Assembly (NCBI RefSeq): GCF_022811725.1 | Contig: NZ_CP094527.1 | Coordinates: 5,022,001 to 5,086,000 of the forward strand | Direction: 5' to 3' | Length of the DNA: 64,000 nt | DNA from: Mucilaginibacter sp. SMC90 | GTDB taxonomy: Bacteria > Bacteroidota > Bacteroidia > Sphingobacteriales > Sphingobacteriaceae | Shown: positions 16,707 to 25,968 of the stretch, piece after piece | How the letters are laid out: each line of letters starts with the position of its first letter | Numbering within the stretch: position 1 is the stretch's first letter | The notes under the pieces: generated by a model | What the model saw: only the letters and a program-made list of their open reading frames with translations | Told to the model about the DNA's origin: nothing | The model's database searches: none | Program-made: the position numbers and the translations under genes

Positions 16707-18680
16707 TTATTTCTTCAAATACTTATCGTACCAATCCACATAGCGCTGCAACCTGTCAACCTGGTAACTTGGCTTGGTAAGACCATGAAACTGATTAGGG
16801 TATAATATCAATTCGGTTGGAATGCCTTGCGTACGTAATGCTTCATACATCTGCTCGCTGCCGATAGTTGGTACGTTAAAATCCCTTAAACCAGACATAA
16901 ACAGCACCGGAGTCTTTATCTTATCAGCATGAAAAAAAGGATACGAAATCTGGATCCACTTATCGGCATTTTTCCATGGTACTCCTATTTCATTTTCATA
17001 TTGTAATACATACTGATCGCTGCCGTAAACCGAAAGCTGTAATGCACTCCCCGCGCCGCTGGCTGCTGCTTTAAAACGGGTATCAGATGCTATAGTGTAA
17101 TCTGTAAGAATACCGCCGTAACTCCAGCCGCCGATGCCCAGCTTATCGGGATTAGCGATGCCTAATTTTTCAAGTTGATCAACAGCACCAAGCAGGTCTT
17201 TTACCTCTTTGTTTCCCCAATCGGCATAAATTGCTTTACAATAATCAAGGCCGCGGCCGTTGCTTCCACGGTAGTTTACTGCGGCTACCGCATAACCGGC
17301 TGCAGCCAGTGTTTGACGGGTTGCGTCAAAACCAAACTCGTCTTGCCCCACCGGGCCGCCGTGAATAAACAAGATCAATGGATATTTTTTATTAGGAACG
17401 CTATCGGGCGTTAAAACTATGCCCGACACCTTTGTACCATCGGCACTTGTTGATTCAAAACCCTGGGCGTAGGCCAATTGTACCGTGTTTAGCCAGGCGT
17501 CATGATGAAAGGTTAAACGGCGCAGCTTTTTATCCTCTAAGGCAAATAATTCGGCAGGCGTGTACGGATCAGTCTTTTGTACAACCCAGTTACCCGAAAT
17601 ATTGGTTGCTATATCGTTAAAAACATAGTCGCCCTTATTTATCGTAGTTACTTTTCCGCTATTGATATTGATATTGGCCAGGTAACGAGTACGGTCGTCA
17701 GTTACTATAAACACGATATTTTTACTGTCTTTAGTCCAGGTTTGCGCACCCGCCGGGCGATCAAGCTGCAACGTAAGCGGTTTATTATTCTGCCCGACGA
17801 CGTCCATAACGCAAACCACGTTTTGATCATACATAATATAATCGGCATCGCCTGTTGAACGCAGGTATGAGATATACCTGCCGTCGGGGCTCCACTGCGG
17901 GTTAGCATCTTTTCCCTTCCAGGTAGTGAGCTGCAGCATGCTGGCCCCGGCCCGAGCATCAATGGTAAAAATGTCAGTATTTTGATTCCTGTCCGGGTCA
18001 GCACTTCGGTTACTTACAAATGCAATAGTTTTACTATCAGGCGACCATACCGGCGAACTTTCATCTTTATCACCCCGGGTAAGCGTGTCAAGCTTTTTTG
18101 AAGTTACATCAATTAAATACAGATGGCTATGCAAATGCTGAAGATAACCTACAATATCCTGTTTAAAATGATAACGATCAATAACGATGGGTTTGGGAGT
18201 TTTAGGTTCGTCCTTGCCTTTGTTTTCGGGGTCGCCTATCACCATTACCAAACGCTTGCTATCTGGGCTCCATGCATAATCGCTTAAGTCGCCTTTAATG
18301 TTAGTTAGCTTTACACCTTCGCCTCCACGACGATCTATCAGCCAAACTTGTGAACCTGTTTTTGAATCACGTGAGGAAAGAAATGACAGATATTTCCCAT
18401 CCGGGCTCCAACGAGGTGAGGAAGCCGGTTCATCACCGTGCGTTAATTGCATAGACTCTTTACCATCAAAACTCTGCATCCACAAATGAGATACACGGCG
18501 GTCTTTAGCGGTATCAACATCTGATACGCTGTAAGCAACCCACTTACCATCGGGCGATAATTGCGGATCGCTCACGGCTGGCATCCGGTACACATCTGCA
18601 GGTTTTAGCGACTTTTTTTGTTGGGCAGATACATTAAAAACAACTGAAAGCGTGGTTATTAGAAGTAATGCTCGCTTCAT
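16707..18680 (-). CDS. S9-family (prolyl oligopeptidase-like) serine peptidase, copy 2
   Basis: Upstream paralogue of the preceding peptidase, 657 residues from ATG 18680. That start gives a clean signal peptide (MKRALLLITTLSVVFNVSAQ); the frame stays open to 18839, but those extra 53 residues do not look like an export signal. The order is the same: SPDGK-rich propeller, then hydrolase domain with Ser520 (GGWSYGG), Asp600 and His632. Long identical stretches with copy 1 (for example GSAGSALQL-like and YPFFHADKIKTP segments) show recent duplication. Substrates may differ, since the propeller domains are more diverged. Confidence 0.92.
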   Translation of the reverse strand: MKRALLLITTLSVVFNVSAQQKKSLKPADVYRMPAVSDPQLSPDGKWVAYSVSDVDTAKDRRVSHLWMQSFDGKESMQLTHGDEPASSPRWSPDGKYLSFLSSRDSKTGSQVWLIDRRGGEGVKLTNIKGDLSDYAWSPDSKRLVMVIGDPENKGKDEPKTPKPIVIDRYHFKQDIVGYLQHLHSHLYLIDVTSKKLDTLTRGDKDESSPVWSPDSKTIAFVSNRSADPDRNQNTDIFTIDARAGASMLQLTTWKGKDANPQWSPDGRYISYLRSTGDADYIMYDQNVVCVMDVVGQNNKPLTLQLDRPAGAQTWTKDSKNIVFIVTDDRTRYLANININSGKVTTINKGDYVFNDIATNISGNWVVQKTDPYTPAELFALEDKKLRRLTFHHDAWLNTVQLAYAQGFESTSADGTKVSGIVLTPDSVPNKKYPLILFIHGGPVGQDEFGFDATRQTLAAAGYAVAAVNYRGSNGRGLDYCKAIYADWGNKEVKDLLGAVDQLEKLGIANPDKLGIGGWSYGGILTDYTIASDTRFKAAASGAGSALQLSVYGSDQYVLQYENEIGVPWKNADKWIQISYPFFHADKIKTPVLFMSGLRDFNVPTIGSEQMYEALRTQGIPTELILYPNQFHGLTKPSYQVDRLQRYVDWYDKYLKK

Positions 18681-18888
18681 AAATGATGTATTTGATAGAG
18701 CTTGTAATTTAGTAAAAGAACCTTGATTTTTAGGGTAAAAGGATTGCCATGGTTTTGTTATAAAATTTTGGCAGGTTTTAGCCTTCTGCAGCAACCCCAT
18801 AGTTGTAATGTTAATATTACTCTCTAAATAATTCAGCACCTCCTATCCAACTACTAAAATATCCATTTTAAAATATAAAATTTATTTA

Positions 18889-18896
18889 TAACTTTG
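18889..18896 (+). promoter_or_regulatory. Putative -7 promoter element of the B12 radical SAM gene
   Basis: TAACTTTG matches TAnnTTTG exactly, 30 bp before ATG 18927 in an AT-rich divergent intergenic region. Confidence 0.5.
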
Positions 18897-18926
18897 AAAT
18901 ACAAAGTACTTTTAAAATAAAAAATC

Positions 18927-20357
18927 ATGAAAGTAAAAATGATCTTGCCTGCCTTGACCGAAGCCGAAAGTCCATTTTGGCGCCCGATAAAATACTCACT
19001 CTTTCCGCCTCTCGGCCTGGCTACACTTGCTGCTTATCTCTCATCCGACGACGAAATTGACCTGCAGGATCAGCATGTAGAAACACTCAAACTCGATGAC
19101 CATCCTCATCTCGTCATCATACAAGTTTATATAACCAATGCCTATCGCGCTTATAAGATAGCTGACCACTACCGGGCAAAAGGTTCATATGTGATTTTGG
19201 GAGGGCTACATGTAACATCTCTGCCGTTGGAAGCAGCGCCCCACGCCGATAGTATCTTTATCGGCCCGGGTGAAGATACTTTTCCTAAATTTTTGGCAGA
19301 TTTTAAAAATGGACATCCACAAAAAATATACCGGTCAACAACCCGCACACTTGAACGGGTACCTCCAATTCGCCGTGATCTTATCAAGAGGCATCTGTAT
19401 CTTGTCCCTAACTCAATAGTAGTAACACGTGGTTGTCCTCACCATTGCAGTTTTTGCTACAAGGACGCCTTTTTTGAAGGAGGCCGCACTTTTTATACGC
19501 AGGAAGTAGATGACGCCCTTTCAGAAATTGATCGTTTACCAGGTAAACACCTTTACTTTCTGGACGACCATTTACTTGGTAACACCAAATTTGCTTCAGC
19601 ACTTTTTAGTGGCATGAAGGGCATGAACCGCGTTTTTCAAGGTGCTGCCACCGTCGACTCGATACTGCGTGGTAACTTGATTGAGCAGGCAGCCGAGGCC
19701 GGGCTGCGCAGTTTGTTTGTTGGCTTTGAAACCATTTCCCCGCAAAATCTTAGGCAAAGCAACAAAAAACAAAATCTTGAAAAAGATTATATTAAAGCTG
19801 TTGACCGCCTGCATAGCCTCGGGATTATGATTAATGGCAGCTTCGTTTTCGGTTTGGATGATGACGATAAGGACGTGTTTAAGCGCACAGTGGACTGGGG
19901 TGTAAAGCACGCCATTACCACTTCAACCTATCATGTGCTTACGCCTTATCCAGGAACTGAACTATTTAAAAACATGGAGCGACAGGGCCGGCTGTTAACT
20001 AAAAATTGGGATTTGTATGATACCCGGAAAGTTGTATATCAAACAATAGGTTTAACCTCGCAGGAACTGGAGGACGGTTATTGGTGGGCTTACAAGGAGT
20101 TTTATAAATGGAATAATATTTTCAAGGCCAGCATGCACCACGAATCAACCCGACATAAATTGAAACACTTTTTTTATGCCGGCGGATGGAAAAAATTTGA
20201 ACCGGTATGGAATTTTCTGATAAAAACTAAAAGTCTTAACAATACACTTCCAGCGCTGGAAACCGTGTTAGCTAAAATAAACTTTGGCAAAAACAAGCGA
20301 ACTCCGGGTGAAACAGTACCTACAGAATTACCGGCATTATCGATAAATCAACAGTAA
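18927..20357 (+). CDS. B12-binding-domain radical SAM enzyme, substrate unknown
   Basis: A 476-residue protein with an N-terminal Rossmann-like cobalamin-binding domain (1-150; PPLGLATLAAYLS, VILGGLHVTSLP, GPGEDTFPKFL) and a radical SAM core with the CX3CX2C cluster motif at Cys170, Cys174, Cys177 (RGCPHHCSFCYK). The order matches class B methyltransferases and BchE/HpnR-type enzymes, which methylate or rearrange unactivated carbon. The exact cobalamin motif DxHxxG is not clear (only DQH at 48-50). No biosynthetic partner is adjacent, so the substrate cannot be proposed. Confidence 0.9.
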   Translation: MKVKMILPALTEAESPFWRPIKYSLFPPLGLATLAAYLSSDDEIDLQDQHVETLKLDDHPHLVIIQVYITNAYRAYKIADHYRAKGSYVILGGLHVTSLPLEAAPHADSIFIGPGEDTFPKFLADFKNGHPQKIYRSTTRTLERVPPIRRDLIKRHLYLVPNSIVVTRGCPHHCSFCYKDAFFEGGRTFYTQEVDDALSEIDRLPGKHLYFLDDHLLGNTKFASALFSGMKGMNRVFQGAATVDSILRGNLIEQAAEAGLRSLFVGFETISPQNLRQSNKKQNLEKDYIKAVDRLHSLGIMINGSFVFGLDDDDKDVFKRTVDWGVKHAITTSTYHVLTPYPGTELFKNMERQGRLLTKNWDLYDTRKVVYQTIGLTSQELEDGYWWAYKEFYKWNNIFKASMHHESTRHKLKHFFYAGGWKKFEPVWNFLIKTKSLNNTLPALETVLAKINFGKNKRTPGETVPTELPALSINQQ

Positions 20358-20441
20358 AAACGTTCTTTTTCATGAACAAGATTTAACAAGCAAACCTTAA
20401 CTCCATTTTCACTAACCGGATAAATTGTGTTAATTAGGATC

Positions 20442-21590
20442 ATGTCTGCAAAACTCAAGCTACTTTTTGCTATCAGTCTTTTTCTATCTGCTGTTAATAG
20501 TAATGCGCAAACTGTTCCCATCAGCAACAACTACCAAACCGAAACTGGCGTACCCAAGCTAAATATTGAGCGATCAATGGTCTACTCGCCCGATAAAGAA
20601 TGGCTGTATAATCATCATGCGTCCATTATTCATTTTAAAGACCGCTTTGTGGCTATCTGGAGCGATGGGATGACAGATGAGGATTCGCCGGGGCAAAGAG
20701 TTGTTTATGCCATTTCTAAAGATTTTAAACACTGGTCGCCACTGAAAGTATTAGCATCTCCCGGCAAAATCAATGATACGCTTACCGTACTTACTGCCGC
20801 CGGGTTTTATCAATATAAAGGGACTTTAGTAGCCTATTATGGCGACTACGACAAACACCGTCAAAACACTCACTTATGGGCTAAAACCAGTACCGACGGC
20901 GAACATTGGAGCGAACCGCTTGATATGCACTTACCTGTTGTGCCTAACCATGGCCCGGAAATGACAAACAGCGGGAGATTGATCATTAGCGGTAATTTCA
21001 CATTCCCTTATACAGACGATCCTCGCGGGCTTTCGGGCTGGAAGCTGAGCAGCTTTTATCCGGATTCGCTTTATCAGCAGGATAACCCGGCTATGTTTTA
21101 TGCCCCGGCGGCAAAATCAGGCTTGCCGCCACTTTGCGAAGGTTCATTTTTTCAGACAGATGATAATGTACTGCACATGCTTTTAAGGGTAACCGGCAAA
21201 GGCTGGAAAGGCCACTTATGGTTAACCGAAAGCAAAGATAATGGCGGCAGTTGGTCGCGGCCGGCAGAGGCTCCTTTTTCGGATAACGACAGTAAATTCC
21301 ACTTTGGCAGGTTACCGGATAAACGTTTTTATTACGTAGGCATCCCGGATACCCTGCACCATTATGACCGTAACCCGTTGGTACTCTCCCTATCAAAAGA
21401 TGGTAAAAGCTTTGATAAAAACTATATTATAACTAACGAATTGTATCATCTTAAGAAAGAAGGTTTATGGAAAGGCGGACAATATGGTTATCCCCATACC
21501 ATTATTTATAAGGGCTATATGTACGTGATTATTTCAAGACAAAAAGAGGCCATTGAAACATTGAGGTTTAGCCTGAGGCAACTGAAATAA
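20442..21590 (+). CDS. Exo-alpha-sialidase-like secreted protein (BNR repeats)
   Basis: A 382-residue secreted protein from ATG 20442, with signal peptide MSAKLKLLFAISLFLSAVNSNAQ. An in-frame GTG at 20427 lies upstream but adds nothing to the signal. Asp-box/BNR-like motifs appear at STDGEHWSEP and SKDNGGSWSRP, implying a sialidase-type beta-propeller. Such folds hydrolyse sialic acid or other glycosides, but the catalytic Arg triad and Tyr cannot be assigned by eye, so a non-sialidase glycosidase is possible. The gene is monocistronic by spacing and ends at a terminator. Confidence 0.8.
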   Translation: MSAKLKLLFAISLFLSAVNSNAQTVPISNNYQTETGVPKLNIERSMVYSPDKEWLYNHHASIIHFKDRFVAIWSDGMTDEDSPGQRVVYAISKDFKHWSPLKVLASPGKINDTLTVLTAAGFYQYKGTLVAYYGDYDKHRQNTHLWAKTSTDGEHWSEPLDMHLPVVPNHGPEMTNSGRLIISGNFTFPYTDDPRGLSGWKLSSFYPDSLYQQDNPAMFYAPAAKSGLPPLCEGSFFQTDDNVLHMLLRVTGKGWKGHLWLTESKDNGGSWSRPAEAPFSDNDSKFHFGRLPDKRFYYVGIPDTLHHYDRNPLVLSLSKDGKSFDKNYIITNELYHLKKEGLWKGGQYGYPHTIIYKGYMYVIISRQKEAIETLRFSLRQLK

Positions 21591-21610
21591 ACTATCACCA
21601 GTTTTATAAC

Positions 21611-21650
21611 AAACGGTGTATTTTGTATCAAAACAATCACGCCGTTTTTT
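21611..21650 (+). terminator. Rho-independent terminator after the sialidase-like gene
   Basis: AAACGGTGT pairs with ACGCCGTTT (one wobble), with an inner TTTTG/CAAAA pairing, followed by a run of seven T. Confidence 0.75.
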
Positions 21651-21724
21651 TATTACAATAAACAGTGTTGCCTTATTACCTTTAGGCTAATTGTAATATT
21701 TAATAATTTAAACCTATCCTGCTT

Positions 21725-22384
21725 ATGAAACCTACGCGTGATACCGCTTACCTCACCATTGCTGCTTGTGCTATTAGTATGTTGGCTCTGATACTCCTAT
21801 ACGCCATGCAAACTATTTCGTTTACAGTGCCAGATGTAGTAAGACCTTTGCTTTCATTTATGCCCGTTGTTTCTTTTGCATGGCTGATGATATTTGTGAT
21901 AGGTATTTTAAAATATACTACCGAAAAACCTTTTATAGTTAACCTGTTCATTATTTATATGATCTACAGCGTAGTATCAGGTTTAGTAAACACGGCGATT
22001 GCCACTTTTCAAATCAATAGAGAATCATTAATAATATTTTACCAGATACATGGAGCTATCAACTTCCTGATAATAATATGCCTTGTGATTATGGCCTCGT
22101 TGTTACGCCCTACGGTGTTCAAGTTGCCAATATTGCTTTTTGCGCTGAGCGAACTATTTATCATACTCTTTTACACGGCTGTGCCGATGATACTACCCCT
22201 TATCGGAACATCCAGTTATATTCTCTATTTCCGCTACATAGGGCTCATATACCTGATTGTTCCGTCAACCGGAATTTATATTGCAATAACAGCTCTAAAT
22301 ATGCTTAATAGTCAGCAGTGGCAAAAACCATTTTACGAAATGGACAAACCCGACTGGCCGCCATATGATAAACCGGGCCTGTAA
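21725..22384 (+). CDS. Membrane protein of unknown function, six helices
   Basis: A 219-residue integral membrane protein with about six hydrophobic segments (near 10-32, 38-58, 65-88, 96-118, 125-148 and 160-188) and a short proline-rich cytoplasmic-type tail (DKPDWPPYDKPGL). No family motif was recognised and there is no signal peptide. It precedes the ABC ATPase gene by 54 bp on the same strand and might be co-transcribed, but a role in that transporter is not evident. Confidence 0.75.
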   Translation: MKPTRDTAYLTIAACAISMLALILLYAMQTISFTVPDVVRPLLSFMPVVSFAWLMIFVIGILKYTTEKPFIVNLFIIYMIYSVVSGLVNTAIATFQINRESLIIFYQIHGAINFLIIICLVIMASLLRPTVFKLPILLFALSELFIILFYTAVPMILPLIGTSSYILYFRYIGLIYLIVPSTGIYIAITALNMLNSQQWQKPFYEMDKPDWPPYDKPGL

Positions 22385-22438
22385 CTTTTTTTGCTTAACT
22401 TTATCTAACAAGCAAAAAATCTACATAAACCTTGATAA

Positions 22439-23359
22439 ATGCTAAGCATCCGCAACATTGTTAAACAGTACGCCGGTCACCGGGCTTTAAGCGATGTAAG
22501 TTTAGAAGTTGAAAGCGGGCAGATCTTCGGCCTGCTTGGCCCTAATGGTGCCGGCAAAACTTCGCTTATCCGTATTGTTAACCAAATCACTGCACCAGAT
22601 TCGGGCGAGATCTATTTCAATGGTCAAAAGCTCAACCAGTCACATATCGACCGCATCGGTTACCTCCCCGAAGAGCGCGGCCTGTACAAAAAAATGGAGA
22701 TAGGTGAGCAAATGATCTACCTGGCCCGTTTAAAAGGCTTAAGCCGTGCTGAAGCTCAAAAACGCCTTAAGTTCTGGTTCGAAAAATTGGAAATGGAAAC
22801 CTGGTGGAAAAAGAAGATAGAAGAACTATCAAAGGGTATGCAGCAAAAAGCTCAATTTGTGGCAACTGTTTTACACGAACCCGATCTGATAATTTTAGAC
22901 GAGCCTTTTAGCGGATTTGACCCAGTGAACGCCGAACAGATCAAAGACGAGATCCTGGAGTTGAATAAAAAGGGCGCAACCATCCTGTTCTCCACCCACC
23001 GCATGGAATCTGTCGAGGAACTCTGCGACGCCATAGCGCTTATCAATAAATCGCACAAAATATTGGATGGTAAGGTTAAACACATTCGCAATTCCTACCG
23101 TAACGACACTTATTTTATTGAATATGCAGGTGAACAAATTGTACTTGATGGTACCCAGCCGTTTGAACTGGTAAATGAGACTGGTGGTGATGACGGCAGT
23201 CATACTATCAAAATAAAACTGACCAACGGATATGACTCTAATGATGTGTTACAATACCTGATCCCCAAAGTACGGGTAAACATGCTGCAGGAAGTTATTC
23301 CGAGCATGCATGAGATCTTCATTGAAAAAGTTAACCTAAACTCTACCAACCATGAATAA
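22439..23359 (+). CDS. ABC transporter ATP-binding protein, NatA-like with C-terminal DUF4162
   Basis: A 306-residue ATPase of the ABC-2 exporter class. Walker A is GPNGAGKT (about 34-41), the signature LSKGMQQK, and Walker B LIILDEPFSGFDPVN; the ELSKGMQQKAQF phrase is typical of NatA/YhaQ-like proteins. The last about 85 residues match the DUF4162 extension that follows the ATPase in these exporters. The stop overlaps the permease start by 8 bp (ATGAATAA), so the two are translationally coupled. The family includes Na+ and drug exporters; the substrate is unknown. Confidence 0.93.
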   Translation: MLSIRNIVKQYAGHRALSDVSLEVESGQIFGLLGPNGAGKTSLIRIVNQITAPDSGEIYFNGQKLNQSHIDRIGYLPEERGLYKKMEIGEQMIYLARLKGLSRAEAQKRLKFWFEKLEMETWWKKKIEELSKGMQQKAQFVATVLHEPDLIILDEPFSGFDPVNAEQIKDEILELNKKGATILFSTHRMESVEELCDAIALINKSHKILDGKVKHIRNSYRNDTYFIEYAGEQIVLDGTQPFELVNETGGDDGSHTIKIKLTNGYDSNDVLQYLIPKVRVNMLQEVIPSMHEIFIEKVNLNSTNHE

Positions 23360-24605
23360 AGTACTACTCATTATACAGCGCGAGTATCTTACCCGTGTGC
23401 GTAAAAAATCGTTCATCATCATGATTTTCGTGGTGCCGCTGCTGATATTTATCATGGGCGTGGTTATAAAAATGGTTGCCGAGAACAGCGATAAATTATC
23501 CAGCTTACAAACAGTTAATGTTATTGATAAAAGCGGCGATTTCGTAAATAAGTTTCATGATGTTACTAATGTAAAATTCACATATGCTCTTACCGATCTT
23601 AAGTCATCAAAACAACTGCTGAAGGACAGTGAGGGAATCTCTATTTTATATATTCCTGTAAATTATATGCAGAAAGATTCGGTACAGATCTTTTCGAAAA
23701 AGAAAGCGTCTATCCCCCTTTCTGAAGAAATTGAGAAACAGATCAGTGATATCGCTTTTTCAAACAACCTTGTTAAGCATCATATCGATACTGCACTTCT
23801 GAGTAACATTAAAAGAGCCAATATATCGGTAAATGCTATTGAAATTTCAGATAAAGGAGATAAAAGTGCTAACATTGGCGCTAACATTTTAATTGGAATC
23901 GCCTGTGCTATAATTATTTACATATCGTTGTTTATATATGGCGGACAGGTAATGCGCGGTGTTATTGAAGAAAAAACCAGCCGCATTATTGAGGTAGTGA
24001 TATCATCGGTAAAACCATTTCAACTCATGCTGGGCAAGATCATCGGTGTTGGCCTGGTGGGATTAACTCAGTTCAGCGCCTGGATAATTTTATCCATCAT
24101 ATCTACCAAAATTGCGGGACACTCTTTAAACTCGCCAACAAGCCCTATGGTAAGTGCACTTGCAGTACTGCAAACTATTCCCTTTGGGTATATAATGTGC
24201 TGTTTTATATTTTATTTTTTAAGCGGTTACCTTTTATATGCTGCACTTTTTGCGGCTGTAGGCTCGGCAGTTGACAGCGAAACAGAAACCCAGCAGTTTA
24301 TGTTTCCCATTACTCTTCCATTGCTGTTCACTTATTTTTTATCAGTATCAGTGTTGTTTCGCGCACCGGATAGTCCGTTGGCGGTATGGCTTTCCATCAT
24401 TCCGTTTACAGCACCGGTAGCCATGATGGTTCGTCTCCCGTTTGATCCGCCTGGTTGGCAGGTTGCGTTGTCGATGTGTATGATGGTGATCGGTTTTCTG
24501 TTTACCACCTATGTTGCTGCGCGGATCTATCGTGTGGGTATATTGATGTACGGTAAAAAAGCAAGCTATAAAGAATTGGCGAAGTGGTTTTTTTATAAAG
24601 AATAG
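23352..24605 (+). CDS. ABC-2 type permease, NatB-like
   Basis: A 417-residue permease. One N-terminal helix (SFIIMIFVVPLLIFIMGVVI) is followed by a soluble extracytoplasmic domain of about 140 residues, then five or six helices from about residue 178, with the conserved MRGVIEEKTSRIIEVVISSVKPFQLMLGKI amphipathic block typical of NatB/YhaP permeases. It overlaps the ATPase gene and completes a two-gene exporter. Length and layout are normal. Transported substrate unknown. Confidence 0.92.
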   Translation: MNKVLLIIQREYLTRVRKKSFIIMIFVVPLLIFIMGVVIKMVAENSDKLSSLQTVNVIDKSGDFVNKFHDVTNVKFTYALTDLKSSKQLLKDSEGISILYIPVNYMQKDSVQIFSKKKASIPLSEEIEKQISDIAFSNNLVKHHIDTALLSNIKRANISVNAIEISDKGDKSANIGANILIGIACAIIIYISLFIYGGQVMRGVIEEKTSRIIEVVISSVKPFQLMLGKIIGVGLVGLTQFSAWIILSIISTKIAGHSLNSPTSPMVSALAVLQTIPFGYIMCCFIFYFLSGYLLYAALFAAVGSAVDSETETQQFMFPITLPLLFTYFLSVSVLFRAPDSPLAVWLSIIPFTAPVAMMVRLPFDPPGWQVALSMCMMVIGFLFTTYVAARIYRVGILMYGKKASYKELAKWFFYKE

Positions 24606-24716
24606 GTAAGCTAAAAGCAACTCAAGCGTTTTTGCTTTAGATTCTGGGCTTTCCGCTTAACAAAGCTTTTTGCTTTAAGCCTTCAGCTTTAGGCTCAAAA
24701 GGTTTATTTTAGCCAT
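24606..24716. repeat. Intergenic word repeats before the Ppx gene
   Basis: The gap holds repeated TTTGCTTTA, GCTTTAAGCCTTCAGCTTTAGGC and related words in both orientations, similar in style to the clusters at 3466-3660 and 12440-12475. The end of the gap holds the Ppx -7 element. Confidence 0.4.
24705..24712 (+). promoter_or_regulatory. Putative -7 element of the Ppx gene
   Basis: TATTTTAG, one base from TAnnTTTG, lies only four bases before ATG 24717. The same variant precedes the Lgt-paralogue operon and the alpha/beta hydrolase gene. It predicts a leaderless mRNA. Confidence 0.4.
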
Positions 24717-25643
24717 ATGAGTAAACGCGTTGCTGTAATGGATTTGGGTACCAATACTTTTCATTTACTAATTGTAGAAGGTGATATCCATAATTATCAT
24801 GAAATTGTGCACATTACTGAAGCCGTTAAGTTAGGCGAAGGGGGCATTAACAAAGGTCATATTTTACCCGAGGCCTTTCAGCGCGGCGTAAATACCATGC
24901 AACGCTTTCATGAACTCATTAAAGCCAATAACGCTACCGATGTAAGGGCTATAGCTACCTCGGCCTTGCGAAGTGCTTCAAACGGTAAAGATTTTATTAA
25001 AGAGGTTGAAGCCCAAACGGGAATCGCTATCGAGATCATTAACGGAGAGCAGGAAGCGGACTTTATTTATAATGGCGTAAAATTAAGCGGATGCCTGTCG
25101 GCCAAAAACTCACTTATTATGGATATTGGCGGCGGCAGTGTGGAATTTATTTTAGGCAATACCGATAACATTATCTGGAAACAAAGCTTTGAAGTGGGTG
25201 CAGCCCGGCTAATGGACCGGTTTCACCATACTGACCCCATCCCTCCGGCATCCATCGAAGCCCTTAACTTATACCTGGAAGACAGCCTGAACGACCTGTT
25301 TATCGCCACTGCCGATGCCGAAATTGACACCCTCGTTGGTTCATCAGGCTCATTCGAAACCTTTGCAGGGTTGATAGAAACCGAAAAAGCTAAACCCTTT
25401 GACTTAAAGAGTATTCAGCACTATGATTTTGATGAGGAAGATTTATTAACTATCACCAATAAGCTCATCTTTTCAAGCCATAAAGAGCGTGCCGGCAATC
25501 CGGGCATTATCCCCGTACGGGTAGATATGATCGTAGCTGCCTCCCTTGTTACACGTTTTATTATGCATGCTTTGGATATTCATAAAGTGAGCATGTGTAC
25601 TAATTCATTAAAAGAAGGGGTTTTAGCGGGAATGTTGGCGTAG
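24717..25643 (+). CDS. ppx: Ppx/GppA family phosphatase (exopolyphosphatase)
   Basis: Hydrolyses inorganic polyphosphate from its end and/or pppGpp to ppGpp. The 308-residue protein carries the actin-like ATPase-fold motifs: phosphate 1 VAVMDLGTNTFHLLI, ATSALRSASN, NGEQEADFIYNG, phosphate 2 IMDIGGGSVEF, and VGSSGSFETFA. It has only the two catalytic sub-domains, without the C-terminal HD region of the long E. coli enzyme, as in other short Ppx proteins. It is convergent with the small membrane-protein gene, with four bases between stops. Confidence 0.93.
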   Translation: MSKRVAVMDLGTNTFHLLIVEGDIHNYHEIVHITEAVKLGEGGINKGHILPEAFQRGVNTMQRFHELIKANNATDVRAIATSALRSASNGKDFIKEVEAQTGIAIEIINGEQEADFIYNGVKLSGCLSAKNSLIMDIGGGSVEFILGNTDNIIWKQSFEVGAARLMDRFHHTDPIPPASIEALNLYLEDSLNDLFIATADAEIDTLVGSSGSFETFAGLIETEKAKPFDLKSIQHYDFDEEDLLTITNKLIFSSHKERAGNPGIIPVRVDMIVAASLVTRFIMHALDIHKVSMCTNSLKEGVLAGMLA

Positions 25644-25647
25644 ACTA

Positions 25648-25968
25648 TTAAAGTCCGCTGAAATTCAGCATACCTACACATGTCGAAAAACCGATAATTA
25701 AAACCATAATAGCGCTTAATAGCCACACCCAGCTTCTATTTATAATAGCAAATATTATACAGGCAAAAAACTGGATGCCAATAAAAAACATATCAAAAAT
25801 AACCCCGCCATCTTTATTCGTAATTGCACAAATAATGGTGTAAACAGCAAGTACTAACAAATTGTATCCCACTATTTTCATTGCAGGAGACTTTTTATTT
25901 TCATTGCCAGGGAATTTGTCCTGATTTTCATTGCGCACATTTTGGGGTGTGTTATTGTCGTCCATCAT
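25648..25968 (-). CDS. Small membrane protein, third gene of the Lgt-like/radical SAM operon
   Basis: A 106-residue protein: a polar, Asn-rich N-terminus (1-28), then three hydrophobic segments (about 30-48, 55-75 and 80-102). No family recognised. Its start overlaps the stop of the radical SAM gene (TCAT at 25965-25968, i.e. ATGA on the coding strand), so it is probably translated by coupling. It could be an anchor or accessory subunit for the preceding enzyme (inference). Confidence 0.7.
   Translation of the reverse strand: MMDDNNTPQNVRNENQDKFPGNENKKSPAMKIVGYNLLVLAVYTIICAITNKDGGVIFDMFFIGIQFFACIIFAIINRSWVWLLSAIMVLIIGFSTCVGMLNFSGL

Noticed and set aside
18681..18926. Possible cobalamin riboswitch before the B12 radical SAM gene
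   Set aside because: The gap is AT-rich with no B12-box-like conserved words or GC stems.
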